A DNA stretch of 44,767 bases from Streptomyces huasconensis (GTDB lineage: Bacteria; Actinomycetota; Actinomycetes; Streptomycetales; Streptomycetaceae). The stretch is taken from assembly GCA_004010275.1 (NCBI GenBank), contig RBWT01000057.1, positions 1 through 44,767 on the forward strand. Reading direction: 5' to 3'. Below, in pieces: positions 1 through 8,489 of the stretch (the first letter of the stretch is position 1; each line of letters starts with the position of its first letter). The notes under the pieces are model-generated. The model had not been told where the DNA came from. It saw only the letters and a program-made list of their open reading frames with translations, and made no database searches. A program made the translations under genes and the position numbers.

Positions 1-101
1 ATCCCCCCAACCTCCCGACCCAAAGGTCCCCCCATGAATTCGATCCCCACATCGAAAAAGCGTCAGAAACAGCACAGCAAAACCCAATGGAGAAAACGAA
101 G

Positions 102-1232
102 ATGGCTACCCGCAGAGGGTTCATAGGCAGCGCCACCGGTATCGGTACGGCGACCCTGCTCGGCTACTCGGCATCCCCGAGCCACGCGGCCACCGCTGGA
201 GCGGACACCGCGGCCGCGGAAGCGGTCAGCCAGCAGACGGCGCGGTCGTCGTTGCTCGCCGTCAACGCCGGAATGCGCGCCAACTACGCCGTTCTGAAGT
301 CAGAGTTGATCAAGCACCTCTCCCCGGTGGTCGTCGTGCAGAACGACGCCAAGGGCGGCCGGTTCACCCTGGTGACCAAGGACGGCCAGCAGTCCGCCAA
401 CCCCGTGTCGGAGACGTTCGAGCTGGCCAAGTCCATCGCTCACGTCCCGCTCGGCATCTTCTCCGTGATCGCCCCCTACCTGGCGAACAAGGTGCCGAAC
501 CTGCCCAACGCCAACCGCATCGACGCGCACGACCTCGTCATGGTGGCGTTCAACGGCAGCACGTCCACCGCGTGGATCGAGCCGCTACAGGCGTACGCCG
601 CCAAACTCGCCACGGCGCGCCGCCAGCTCGCCTCCGCCGGTCTGCCCGCGGCGCTGACCACGTCCTGCGGCAACATCCTCGACGGCGGCCAGAAGTTCAT
701 CAGCGCCTCGGTCGCGGCCAAGAAGTTCGACATGGCGTCCTTCGAGACCTTCTCCGGCAGCGTCTACCCAGACATCCGCACCAACATGGAGCACGCCTCG
801 CAGGCCCAGATCAAGGGCGTCCAGGACATCATGAAGACCTGGCGTGCCAAGGTCGGCGAAGAGGCGTGGACCGACCTGTACTGCGTGGTCCTGTCGCAGT
901 GGACGACGAGCGTCCTCAACCAGAACACCATCATCATCAAGGACTGCATGAACGCGGCGAAGGTCGCCACCCACTTGATCGACCTGCCCGGCCTGGAGCC
1001 GCCGGCGGACCCGATCTTCACCGCGCTGGACAACCTCGCGCGGATCGTGCAGGACAACATCGCCGCCGAGATGGTCTTCCCGAAGGACACGAAGGTCGCC
1101 GACGCGCTGAAGGGCCAGCAGGACCTGCTGTCCGACGAGATCCTCATCCAACTGGGCAGCAACACGACGACTCCGATGGCCGCGCCCAACTACAACTCGG
1201 TCGCCTCGGGCGTGTGCCCGGTCCCGCACTAG
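102..1232 (+). CDS. Tat-exported protein of unknown function
   Basis: A protein of about 376 residues that I do not recognise. Residues 3-9 read TRRGFIG, a twin-arginine signal motif, followed by a Gly/Ala/Thr-rich hydrophobic stretch and an Ala-rich end around residue 30 (SHAAT), so export by the Tat route is likely. The mature part is mostly predicted helical and polar, with four Cys visible (TSCGN, LYCVV, KDCMN, GVCPVPH at the C-terminus) that could form disulfides outside the cell. I chose the ATG at 102 over the in-frame ATG at 87 because GGAGA lies 8 bases upstream of 102 and nothing like a Shine-Dalgarno precedes 87. A strong hairpin follows the stop. Function unknown. Confidence 0.75.
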   Translation: MATRRGFIGSATGIGTATLLGYSASPSHAATAGADTAAAEAVSQQTARSSLLAVNAGMRANYAVLKSELIKHLSPVVVVQNDAKGGRFTLVTKDGQQSANPVSETFELAKSIAHVPLGIFSVIAPYLANKVPNLPNANRIDAHDLVMVAFNGSTSTAWIEPLQAYAAKLATARRQLASAGLPAALTTSCGNILDGGQKFISASVAAKKFDMASFETFSGSVYPDIRTNMEHASQAQIKGVQDIMKTWRAKVGEEAWTDLYCVVLSQWTTSVLNQNTIIIKDCMNAAKVATHLIDLPGLEPPADPIFTALDNLARIVQDNIAAEMVFPKDTKVADALKGQQDLLSDEILIQLGSNTTTPMAAPNYNSVASGVCPVPH

Positions 1233-1244
1233 CGTCTGCCGAAG

Positions 1245-1299
1245 GCGGCCCCCGCGGGTGGAGGCGCAGGGTTCCCACTGCTGGGCCCGCGGGGGCCGC
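1245..1299 (+). terminator. Hairpin after the Tat-exported protein gene
   Basis: A perfect 14-bp inverted repeat (GCGGCCCCCGCGGG at 1245-1258 with its complement at 1286-1299) starts 13 bases after the stop codon. The 27-base loop is long for a terminator and there is no U tract, as is usual in high-GC actinomycetes. Confidence 0.5.
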
Positions 1300-1423
1300 T
1301 GGGATTACGCGTACCCCGCCGCCCATCCCATATGTCCCATACAGGGAACCCCGGCTCGAAATCGTCCCTTTATTGCACACCGATACTGCGCACCGGTACT
1401 GCACACGGATATTACGCACCGAA

Positions 1424-1463
1424 AAGGGGTGGGCCCAGCCGTTGTCGGCTGGGCCCACCCCTT
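1424..1463. terminator. Strong 17-bp hairpin, terminator for the small hydrophobic protein gene
   Basis: Perfect inverted repeat of 17 bp (1424-1440 and 1447-1463) around a 6-base loop GTTGTC. Its right arm abuts the stop codon of the minus-strand gene ending at 1463, so it most simply terminates that gene. It could also stop plus-strand readthrough from the gene ending at 1232. Confidence 0.75.
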
Positions 1464-1663
1464 CATGCGCGTGTTCCGTTCACGGCATGCTCGTCACCAT
1501 CGGTACCAGCGGCCCTTGCGGCCGCGCTCGCAGCGGGCCGGATGATGAATCCGAGAATCCATACGACCAGCACGATGACGGCGATCCACCACAGAGCCTT
1601 CAGGGCGAAACCGGCACCGAAAAGGATGAGGGCGAGCAGAAGAACCAAAAGCAGGGGAACCAT
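1463..1663 (-). CDS. Small hydrophobic membrane protein
   Basis: 66 residues with one long hydrophobic region (residues 1-40, rich in Leu/Val/Ile with a WW pair), then a short polar tail. It resembles the small actinobacterial proteins annotated simply as hydrophobic protein; role unknown. The start at 1663 is set by AGGAGG nine bases upstream. A longer reading beginning at 1708 has no such signal and would put a polar stretch before the membrane segment. Followed directly by a strong terminator. Confidence 0.75.
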   Translation of the reverse strand: MVPLLLVLLLALILFGAGFALKALWWIAVIVLVVWILGFIIRPAASAAARAAGTDGDEHAVNGTRA

Positions 1664-1869
1664 GTGTATCAACCTCCTGACCACCGTGTGCTCTTGAGTT
1701 CGCCACACAAACGCGGAAGCGTCACGTTTCTTTCACAGAGTGCGGGGAACGCGAGCGCGCCGCGGGTAACCCCTTAATGGCCGAGCCCCAAGGTCAACCC
1801 CTCGGAAACCCGGCACGCATGGCCGGGTCGGCGCAGGGCAAGCTGACCGTCTGGGAAGTGGAGGATGCC

Positions 1870-2436
1870 ATGACCATGACGGAGCAGCCAGTGGTGCCGA
1901 AGGGCGACATGGCCTGCTGTCCGCGCCACGACGGCCGCGGGCAGGGGCCCGGCGGGGAGGAGCCGGAGGCGGCGCACGAGCGGGTCAACCGCCGCTGGCA
2001 CGAGTTGCTGCAGGAGACGAGGGTCGCCCAGACGGGCGTGCAGATCCTCTTCGGTTTCCTGCTCAGCGTGGCCTTCACTCCCCTGTTCCGGCAGTTGGAG
2101 ACGTTCGACCGCGTCACCTATGTCGTCACCGTGGTGCTCGGCGCGACGGCCACCGGAGCCCTGATCGCGCCCGTCTCCCTCCACCGCTTCCTGTCGGGGC
2201 AGCGGATGAAGGACGACCTCGTGGCGGTCGCCGGCCGCCTGATGATGTGCGGCATGGTGCTCCTCGCGCTCACCATCGGCTGCACCCTTCTGCTGATCCT
2301 CCGGGTCACGGTTCCCGGTGTCCTCGCCGAAGTGCTCGTCGGCGGGGTCATGCTGTGGTTCGGTGTCTGCTGGTTCGCGTTGCCGCTCGCCCTGCGGCGC
2401 CGCGCCGCCCGGCGAGACCGTACCGACGACGCGTAG
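1870..2436 (+). CDS. DUF6328 family membrane protein
   Basis: 188 residues. After a polar N-terminal 40 residues with two Cys comes the family core (RWHELLQETRVAQTGVQ) and four hydrophobic segments (roughly residues 60-80, 90-110, 130-150 and 155-175) ending in an Arg-rich cytoplasmic tail. This matches DUF6328 integral membrane proteins of Streptomyces, whose role is not known. GGAGGA lies 4 bases before the ATG at 1870 and 10 before a second in-frame ATG at 1876; either could be used. A longer form from 1777 lacks a ribosome-binding site. Confidence 0.75.
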   Translation: MTMTEQPVVPKGDMACCPRHDGRGQGPGGEEPEAAHERVNRRWHELLQETRVAQTGVQILFGFLLSVAFTPLFRQLETFDRVTYVVTVVLGATATGALIAPVSLHRFLSGQRMKDDLVAVAGRLMMCGMVLLALTIGCTLLLILRVTVPGVLAEVLVGGVMLWFGVCWFALPLALRRRAARRDRTDDA

Positions 2437-2478
2437 CGCGTGGTCACGGCGGGTTCGTCACCCACGTTTCCCGTGCAG

Positions 2479-2532
2479 ACGGAGGCGGAGGCATGACGTC
2501 GCAGGACGGAGGCAGAGGCATGACGTCGCAGA
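2479..2532 (+). repeat. 27-bp tandem duplication carrying ribosome-binding site and start codon
   Basis: Two adjacent 27-base units (2479-2505 and 2506-2532) differ at two positions. Each contains GGAGG followed seven bases later by ATG and the codons for Thr-Ser-Gln. Because 27 is a multiple of three, both starts are in frame with the aldo/keto reductase. Confidence 0.85.
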
Positions 2533-3467
2533 CCGCCGCCGGGCCCGCCGGCCGACCGCTCTACGGGTGCATGGGGCTCGGCGGGGCCTGGGACACCGCG
2601 CCGTACACCGCCTCGGACATCGCGCACGCCGAGGCCGCCGTCGAGGCGGCGTTGGCCATCGGCATCACGGTGTTCGACCACGCGGACATCTACCGGCACG
2701 GCAAGTCCGAGGCGGTCTTCGGTGAGCTGCTGGCCCGCGCGCCGGAGCTGCGGAGCCGTGTCACCGTGCAGACCAAGTGCGGCATCCGGCAGGCCGCGGA
2801 CGGTCTGCCCGGCATGTACGACCTGCGGGGGCCGACCATCGTGCGGCGCGTCGAGGAGAGCCTCACCCGGCTGCGGACCGACGTCATCGACGTACTGCTC
2901 CTGCACCGGCCCGATCCACTGGCGGACCCGGCGGAGATCGCGGAGGCGTTCGACTCGCTGCACGGGCAGGGCCTGGTGCGCCGCTTCGGGGTGTCGAACA
3001 TGAGCGCCGCGCAGATCGCGCACCTCCAGGCGTACGTCGATGTCCCGCTGGTCGCCAACCAGTTGGAGATGAGCCTCGCCGACCGGGACTGGGTCGAGGC
3101 GGGCGTCCTGGTCAACACGCCGGCCGCGGCGGCGAACGGCTTCCCGCACGGGACCGTCGAGTACTGCCACGCCCACAAGATCCAGCTCCAGGCCTGGGGC
3201 GCCCTCGCGCAGGGCCGCTACACGGGCGCGGAGGACTCACCGGTCAGGCGGCTCGTCGCCGACCTCGCCGAGCGCAAGCGGACGACGCCGGAGACGATCC
3301 TGCTGTGGTGGCTCCAGCGCCATCCCGCCCGGATCGCGCCGGTCATCGGCTCCAGCCGGCCCGAACGCATCCTCGCCTGCCGCGACGCCGTCAGCCGCGA
3401 GCCCGAACTCACCCACGAGGAGTGGTACGAGCTGTGGGTCACCGCCCGGGGCGGCCCCCTGCCCTGA
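2493..3467 (+). CDS. Aldo/keto reductase, YdhF-like
   Basis: 324 residues (315 if the second start at 2520 is used). NAD(P)H-dependent carbonyl reductase fold: the catalytic set is visible as Asp and Tyr in FDHADIYRHG, Lys in QTKCG and His in LLHRPDP, with the cofactor-side motif RRFGVSNMSA and a C-terminal IGSSRPERI segment. The order and motifs resemble E. coli YdhF-type oxidoreductases; the physiological substrate is unknown. The two candidate starts come from the tandem duplication of the leader. It is convergent with the HxlR regulator, leaving 18 bases between the stops. Confidence 0.88.
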   Translation: MTSQDGGRGMTSQTAAGPAGRPLYGCMGLGGAWDTAPYTASDIAHAEAAVEAALAIGITVFDHADIYRHGKSEAVFGELLARAPELRSRVTVQTKCGIRQAADGLPGMYDLRGPTIVRRVEESLTRLRTDVIDVLLLHRPDPLADPAEIAEAFDSLHGQGLVRRFGVSNMSAAQIAHLQAYVDVPLVANQLEMSLADRDWVEAGVLVNTPAAAANGFPHGTVEYCHAHKIQLQAWGALAQGRYTGAEDSPVRRLVADLAERKRTTPETILLWWLQRHPARIAPVIGSSRPERILACRDAVSREPELTHEEWYELWVTARGGPLP

Positions 3468-3485
3468 CCGCCGGGGCCGTGGGCG

Positions 3486-4115
3486 TCACGTCTCGCGCAG
3501 CGCCTTGGCGAGGACGGAGTCCCCGGCGACCTCGATCCGGCCCTCCCGCACACCCTGCCCGACGGTGAGTTCGCCGCGGCTCAGCGCGACGCACGTCCCG
3601 GCGTCCAGCGCGACGCGGGCGTCCGGCTCGTCCGGCGCGGGTCCGTCGCCGTAGCTCCCGGTGTCGCCGAGGCGTACGTGGAAGTGTCCCTCGTCCAGCC
3701 GTACCTCCACCACGCCTTCGAGCCCGGTCCCGGCGAGGCGCCGCAGCAGCGGCAGGGCGAACCAGTGGGCGCGCACCGCGTCCGTGGGCCTGCGTTCCGC
3801 CAGGCCGTGCGCGCCCCACCCGGCGAGGGCCTCCAGGACGGGGAGCAGCGCCCGGCCCCGCTCGGTGAGTTCGTAGACGTACGCCGCCGCGGGCGGGGGC
3901 AGGCGGCGGCGGGTGGTCAGGCCCTGCTGCTCCATGTCCTTCAGGCGCGAGGCGAGGACGTCGGTGCTGACGCCCGGCAGGTCGGCGTGCAGGTCGGTGT
4001 AGCGGCGGGGGCCGACCAGCAGCTCCCGGACGACCAGGAGGGTCCAGCGGTCGCCCACGGCGTCCAGGGCGCGGGCGGCTGCGCAGTACTGGTCGTAGCT
4101 TCGGCGAGGTGACAT
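3486..4115 (-). CDS. HxlR-family winged-helix transcriptional regulator
   Basis: 209 residues. The N-terminal 95 residues are a typical HxlR domain (ALDAVGDRWTLLVVRELL, then the recognition helix in STDVLASRLKDMEQQGL and the wing ending YELTERGRALLPVL). The remaining 110 residues resemble an SCP2-like ligand domain often fused in actinobacteria. Divergent from the aminotransferase gene, with a cluster of inverted repeats between them, so autoregulation and control of alaA are plausible. No obvious Shine-Dalgarno precedes the ATG. Confidence 0.88.
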   Translation of the reverse strand: MSPRRSYDQYCAAARALDAVGDRWTLLVVRELLVGPRRYTDLHADLPGVSTDVLASRLKDMEQQGLTTRRRLPPPAAAYVYELTERGRALLPVLEALAGWGAHGLAERRPTDAVRAHWFALPLLRRLAGTGLEGVVEVRLDEGHFHVRLGDTGSYGDGPAPDEPDARVALDAGTCVALSRGELTVGQGVREGRIEVAGDSVLAKALRET

Positions 4116-4137
4116 GGGACGCAGTCTAGACAGGTTG

Positions 4138-4173
4138 TTGGACTTTCCAAGGCGGGACTTGGTAAAACCAAGT
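4138..4173. promoter_or_regulatory. Overlapping inverted repeats, candidate HxlR operator
   Basis: Three nested palindromes share half-sites of the type CTTGG/CCAAG: TTGG-n5-CCAA (4138-4150), CCAAG-n6-CTTGG (4147-4162) and ACTTGGT-AAA-ACCAAGT (4157-4173). They lie between the divergent HxlR and aminotransferase starts. The region is AT-richer than its surroundings. Binding is inferred from position only. Confidence 0.6.
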
Positions 4174-4199
4174 AACTCACGTCATGGGAGGCGCATCGC

Positions 4200-5411
4200 A
4201 TGGAGTTCCGGCAGTCGAGCAAGCTCAGCGAGGTCTGTTACGAGATCCGGGGCCCCGTCATCGAGCACGCCAACGCGCTGGAGGAGGCGGGCCACAGCGT
4301 CCTGCGCCTCAACACCGGCAACCCGGCCCTGTTCGGCTTCGAGGCGCCCGAGGAGATCGTCCAGGACATGATCCGGATGCTCCCCCGCGCGCACGGCTAC
4401 ACCGACTCGCGCGGTGTCCTCTCCGCCCGCCGCGCGGTCGCCCAGCGCTATCAGGCGCTCGGCCTCGACGAGGTCTCCGTGGACGACGTCTTCCTCGGCA
4501 ACGGCGTCTCCGAACTGGTCACGATGGCCGTGCAGGCGCTTCTTGAGGACGGCGACGAAGTCCTCATCCCCGCGCCCGACTTCCCCCTGTGGACCGCCGT
4601 CACCACCCTCTCCGGGGGCAAGGCGGTGCACTACGTGTGTGACGAGGCGGCGGACTGGTACCCCGACCTCGACGACATGGCCGCGAAGATCACGGACCGG
4701 ACCAAGGCCGTCGTGATCATCAACCCCAACAACCCGACGGGCGCGGTCTATCCGAAGGAGGTCCTGGAGGGCATCCTCGATCTCGCGCGACGGCACGGCC
4801 TGATGGTCTTCGCCGACGAGATCTACGACCAGATCCTCTACGACGACGCCGTGCACCACAGCGTCGCCGCCCTCGCCCCGGACCTCGTGGTCCTCACCTT
4901 CTGCGGCCTGTCGAAGACGTACCGGGTGGCGGGGTTCCGCTCCGGCTGGCTGGTCGTCACCGGGCCGCAGCAGCACGCGAGGAACTACCTGGAGGGGCTC
5001 ACCATGCTCGCCTCCATGCGGTTGTGCGCCAACGCGCCCGCACAGTACGCCATTCAGGCCGCGCTCGGCGGGCGGCAGTCCATTCGTGATCTCACCGCCC
5101 CGGGCGGCCGGCTGCACGAGCAGCGGGACAGGGCGTGGGAGAAGCTGAACGAGATCCCCGGGGTCTCCTGCGTCAAGCCGAAGGGCGCGCTGTACGCCTT
5201 CCCGCGCCTGGACCCGAAGGTCCACCCGATCCACGACGACGAGAAGTTCGTACTCGACCTGCTGCTCCAGGAGAAGATCCAGGTCGTGCAGGGCACCGGC
5301 TTCAACTGGCCCCGCCCCGACCACTTCCGTATCCTCACCCTCCCCCACGCCGACGACCTGGACGCGGCGATCAGCCGCATCGGCCGCTTCTTGAGCGGCT
5401 ACCGCCAGTGA
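4200..5411 (+). CDS. alaA: AlaA-like pyridoxal-phosphate aminotransferase
   Basis: 403 residues, class I aminotransferase fold. Very similar along its length to E. coli AlaA, the glutamate-pyruvate transaminase that makes alanine: RGPV near residue 18, LNTGNPALFGFEAP at 37-50, INPNNPTGAVY at 174-184, Asp207 in ADEIYD, the Schiff-base Lys239 in GLSKTYRVAGFRSGW, and the substrate-binding Arg in DHFRILTLP near the end. GGGAGG nine bases upstream fixes the start. Divergent from an HxlR regulator; a C39-like peptidase gene follows 25 bases later, probably co-transcribed. Confidence 0.93.
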   Translation: MEFRQSSKLSEVCYEIRGPVIEHANALEEAGHSVLRLNTGNPALFGFEAPEEIVQDMIRMLPRAHGYTDSRGVLSARRAVAQRYQALGLDEVSVDDVFLGNGVSELVTMAVQALLEDGDEVLIPAPDFPLWTAVTTLSGGKAVHYVCDEAADWYPDLDDMAAKITDRTKAVVIINPNNPTGAVYPKEVLEGILDLARRHGLMVFADEIYDQILYDDAVHHSVAALAPDLVVLTFCGLSKTYRVAGFRSGWLVVTGPQQHARNYLEGLTMLASMRLCANAPAQYAIQAALGGRQSIRDLTAPGGRLHEQRDRAWEKLNEIPGVSCVKPKGALYAFPRLDPKVHPIHDDEKFVLDLLLQEKIQVVQGTGFNWPRPDHFRILTLPHADDLDAAISRIGRFLSGYRQ

Positions 5412-5436
5412 CCACACCGAGCACCTGAGGAGCGCC

Positions 5437-6043
5437 GTGCCGCCCTGCGCCGCCTGTGCCGTGCCCGTCCTCACCCAGTTCGCCTCGCCCGAACTGGTCG
5501 GCCCCATCGTGTACGAGGACTTCGACCGGGCCGCCGACCCGGCCTGGCGCGACTCGGGCGCGGCCACCCTGGACGATTACGCCCGCTGGTGCGGGCACCT
5601 GTGCGGTCTGACGTGCTTCCGGATGTTCCTCGGGCCGTCGGCTCCGCCCTTGTTCGAACTGCGGGACGGGGCGCTGAAGCACGGCGCCTACACCGAGGCA
5701 GGCGGGGAGATCCGGGGGATGGTCTACGCCCCCTTCGCCGCGTACGCCCGTGAGGTGCACGGTGTCGGAGCGACGGTCCACCGGCACCTGACGGTCGAGG
5801 AGATCGGCGCCCTCCTCGACGAGGGGCGGCAGGTCATCGCCTCCGTGCACTTCGAGCTCCGCCGTCCGCACCGTCCCGCGCCGGGCCGGGGCGGCCACCT
5901 GGTGCTGGTGACCGGTCGGACGGCCGACGGGCGGCTGCACTTCCACAACCCGTCAGGCATCGACGCGGCGACGCGCGCCGCGGCGTCTGTCCGCCGACGC
6001 GTTCGAGGCGTTCTTCGCCGGACGCGGGGTGTCGCTGCGCTAG
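5437..6043 (+). pseudogene. C39-like cysteine peptidase, frameshifted near the C-terminus
   Basis: About 200 residues once repaired. GTG start with GAGGAG upstream. It resembles actinobacterial C39-like family proteins: a Cys in WCGHLCGLTC near residue 52 is the likely nucleophile, His in GRGGHLVLVTG the likely base, and the Asn of FHNPSG the third residue. Reading is shifted at about 5981-5987: in the original frame the protein would run on into low-complexity sequence to 6276, whereas the +1 frame gives the expected family ending (SADAFEAFFAGRGVSLR) and a stop at 6041-6043. One extra G in GCCGCGGCGTCTG explains it. Probably cytoplasmic, as no signal peptide is seen. It may be a sequencing error, not a true pseudogene. 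Confidence 0.7.
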
Positions 6044-6146
6044 GTCGCCGTGTTCGGGCTTCTGGTGGGCGGTGCGGCGGCGGTGGCCCGGGTTCCGGAG
6101 CGGGGAGCCGGTGCGGGCCGTCGGGGTCTGCGGGTGGGGGGTGGCT

Positions 6147-6224
6147 GGGCGCGCAGTTCCCCGCGCCCCTGACGCGCTTTGGCCCTGCCAGGTCCCGCGC
6201 CCCTGACGGGGCTTTGGCCCCGCC
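6147..6224. repeat. Streptomyces-type intergenic GC repeat
   Basis: Contains the hairpin GGGCGCG-CAGTTCC-CGCGCCC (6147-6168), a motif I recall as frequent between Streptomyces genes, followed by two near-identical 28-29 base units beginning CGCGCCCCTGACG (6162-6189 and 6196-6224), each ending with GCTTTGGCCC and a Cys-codon-like GCC. It lies between the C39-like gene and the VWA gene and may act in termination. Confidence 0.5.
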
Positions 6225-6285
6225 CGGCGTCGTCTGGGCCGGCGTCGTTTTGGGGGATGGTGGGCGTGATCAATAAGATCCGGCG

Positions 6286-7586
6286 ATGATCACAAGACAA
6301 CGGCCGGCGGCCTGGGTCATCGCCCTGCTCGCCGCCCTGACCGCCGGGGTCGTCACGGCAGGCCCCGCCGCCGCCGATGACGACGACGAACCGGCGCGCC
6401 CCGACCCCAAGGTCGAGCTGGTGCTCGACGTCAGCGGGTCCATGCGGGCCCGCGACATCGACGGCAAGTCCCGCATGGCCGCGGCCAAGCAGGCGTTCAA
6501 CGAGGTCCTGGACGCCACCCCGGACGAGGTCGCGCTCGGCATCCGCACCCTCGGCGCCAACTACCGCGGCGACGACCGCAAGACGGGCTGCAAGGACACC
6601 GAGCTGCTCTACCCCGTGGAGCGCCTCGACAAGGCGGGCCGCACCGACGCGAAGACCGCCGTGGCGACCCTCGCGCCGACCGGCTGGACCCCGATCGGCC
6701 CGACGCTGCTCAAGGCGGCCGACGACCTGACGGACGACACCGCCGAGCGCAGCCGCCGCATCGTACTGATATCCGACGGCGAGGACACCTGCCAGCCGCT
6801 CGACCCGTGCGTGGTGGCGCGGGAGATCTCCGCCAAGGGCATCCACCTCACCATCGACACGCTCGGCCTGGTGCCGGACGCCAAGACCCGCGACCAGCTG
6901 AGCTGCATCGCGGAGGCCACCGGAGGGACGTACACGTCGATCCGGCACACCGACGAACTCGCGGGCCGCGTCAAACAGCTGATCGACCGCGCCGCCGATC
7001 CGGTGGTCACCCCGACGGAGGCCAAGGGTGCCGCGCAATGCACCGACGCGCCCCGGCTGAAGTCCGGCCTCTACACCGACCGCGAGGAGTTCGGCGAGCA
7101 CCGCTGGTACCGCGTGGACGTGCCCGCGGGCAAGGAGCTGCGCGCTTCCGTCAGCGTGTCGGCCGACCGCGCCGTCAACCAGGACTACGGCGTGCTGCTG
7201 CGCGCGAGACGCCGGGCGGGCGCGAGATCGTACGCGGCCAGGAGTCCGGTGACGGCCGTACCGACGTCATCTCGACGGGTCTGCGCTACCCGAGGCCGGA
7301 GGCGGACGGCATGGACGAGGAGGACAAGTACGGGGCCACCGAGACGGTCTGCCTGCGCGTCAGCAACTCCTTCTCCGCGCCCGCCTCGGTGAAGAAGACC
7401 CCGGGCCTGCCGGTCGAGCTGGCCGTCGACCTGGTCGACTCCCCCGACGAAGCCTCGGACGTCGCCTTCTTCGGGCTCGGTCACGGCTGGTGGCTGCTCG
7501 GTCTGCTCGTACTCGTCGGCTTCGTCGCCGGTCTGGTCTGGGGCTGGCTCTCGCGCTGGCGCTTCGCGGTCTGGAGGACCAACTGA
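6286..7586 (+). pseudogene. Secreted, membrane-anchored von Willebrand A protein, frameshifted
   Basis: About 433 residues after repair. A signal peptide (residues 1-30, ending GPAAADD) precedes a VWA domain with a complete metal-binding MIDAS: DVSGSM near residue 49, Thr in GWTPIG and Asp in ISDGEDTC. A C-terminal domain ends in one transmembrane helix (WWLLGLLVLVGFVAGLVW) and a short Arg-containing tail, so most of the protein would face outside. Reading changes frame at about 7199-7206 (CTGCGCGCGAGACG), where one missing base restores RAETPGGREIV and the rest of the gene. The stop overlaps the next start (TGATG), so the two proteins are probably translationally coupled and work together; function unknown. 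Confidence 0.75.
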
Positions 7587-8384
7587 TGGACCGTTCAACG
7601 CCAACAACACGTGTATGGGGGCGCGCGGCCCTGCTCGGCGCGGCCGCCGTGCTGGCCTTCCCCGGAGCAGCCGCCGCCGACGGCGACGGTGACGACAAGG
7701 GTGACGCCCCGACCGAGGCCGGCACGTCCTTCCGTACCGCCACCCCGATCCGCCCCGACCAGGAGGCCACCGCGGAGGCGTCCACGGGCGACTACCTGTA
7801 CTGGGCGTTCCCCGTCGACACCGGCCAGCGCGCCACCGTGCACGCCACGGTGAAGCTGCCGGACGCGGCCGCCCGGCACGCGGCCTCCACCTGGCAGGTC
7901 GACGTGTACGACGGCCTGCGGCGCCGCCAGGCCTGCCGGCTCGGCACGCCGAAGAGGACGGTGGCGCCGGACGCCGCGTCCGTCTCGCTCTCCTGCACGC
8001 TGCGCACCGTGCGGGCCTGGTCGGAGCAGTGGGCGAACGACCCGCTGCCCGGCACCTACTACCTGCGGCTCACGGTCACCGGTCTGAAGGCCGATGACCT
8101 GGGTCTGCCGGTGCGGGCCGAGACGAAGGTGACCACCACCGACGCGGGCGGCGCACAGGCCGTCGACGGGTCGCTCGCGGAACCGCTGGTGCCGGGCGCG
8201 GGCTCGGACCGGCAGCGGCCCGCCGTCGCCGACGGAACCGGAGGACGGCTGGTCCTCCGGCTGGTGGTCCTCGCGCTGGCTCTGGACGGCGGCCGGCGGT
8301 GTGCTCTCGGCCCTCGGCGGGCGTCGGCGGATACGCCCTGACCCGCGGCTCGGGCGTCCCGCGCGGGTGCCGCAAGGCATGTAG
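7586..8384 (+). pseudogene. Secreted partner of the VWA protein, frameshifted near its C-terminal anchor
   Basis: About 265 residues after repair. The ATG overlaps the stop of the VWA gene and GGAGG lies at 7573-7577. A signal peptide ends at FPGAAAADG, followed by an extracellular domain with four Cys and acidic stretches (DGDGDDKGD). In the original frame the protein ends at 8341, but the +1 frame from somewhere in 8160-8237 encodes PEDGWSSGWW and a hydrophobic helix with WLWTAAGGVLSALGG, then an Arg-rich tail and a stop at 8382-8384. A C-terminal membrane anchor is expected for a partner of the anchored VWA protein. No known domain recognised. Confidence 0.65.
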
Positions 8385-8489
8385 CCGCCTCGGCGGGCCC
8401 GCCACGCGGGTGCGCCGCGCGGCGTGGCAGGCTCGGTGGTGGCCGGACCGCACGGTCCGGCACACCGGAAGAACAGGAAGGGCGCGACC

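Noticed and set aside
572..1777. Long open frame overlapping the Tat-exported protein gene
   Set aside because: Arg/Pro/Gly-rich composition typical of an out-of-frame shadow in GC-rich DNA; no ribosome-binding site and it crosses a strong hairpin.
4182..5567. 461-residue minus-strand frame opposite alaA
   Set aside because: Antisense shadow of a well-conserved gene; no family similarity.
6041..6276. Extended C-terminal tail of the C39-like peptidase
   Set aside because: The tail crosses a typical intergenic repeat; the +1 frame gives a family-like ending and an earlier stop.
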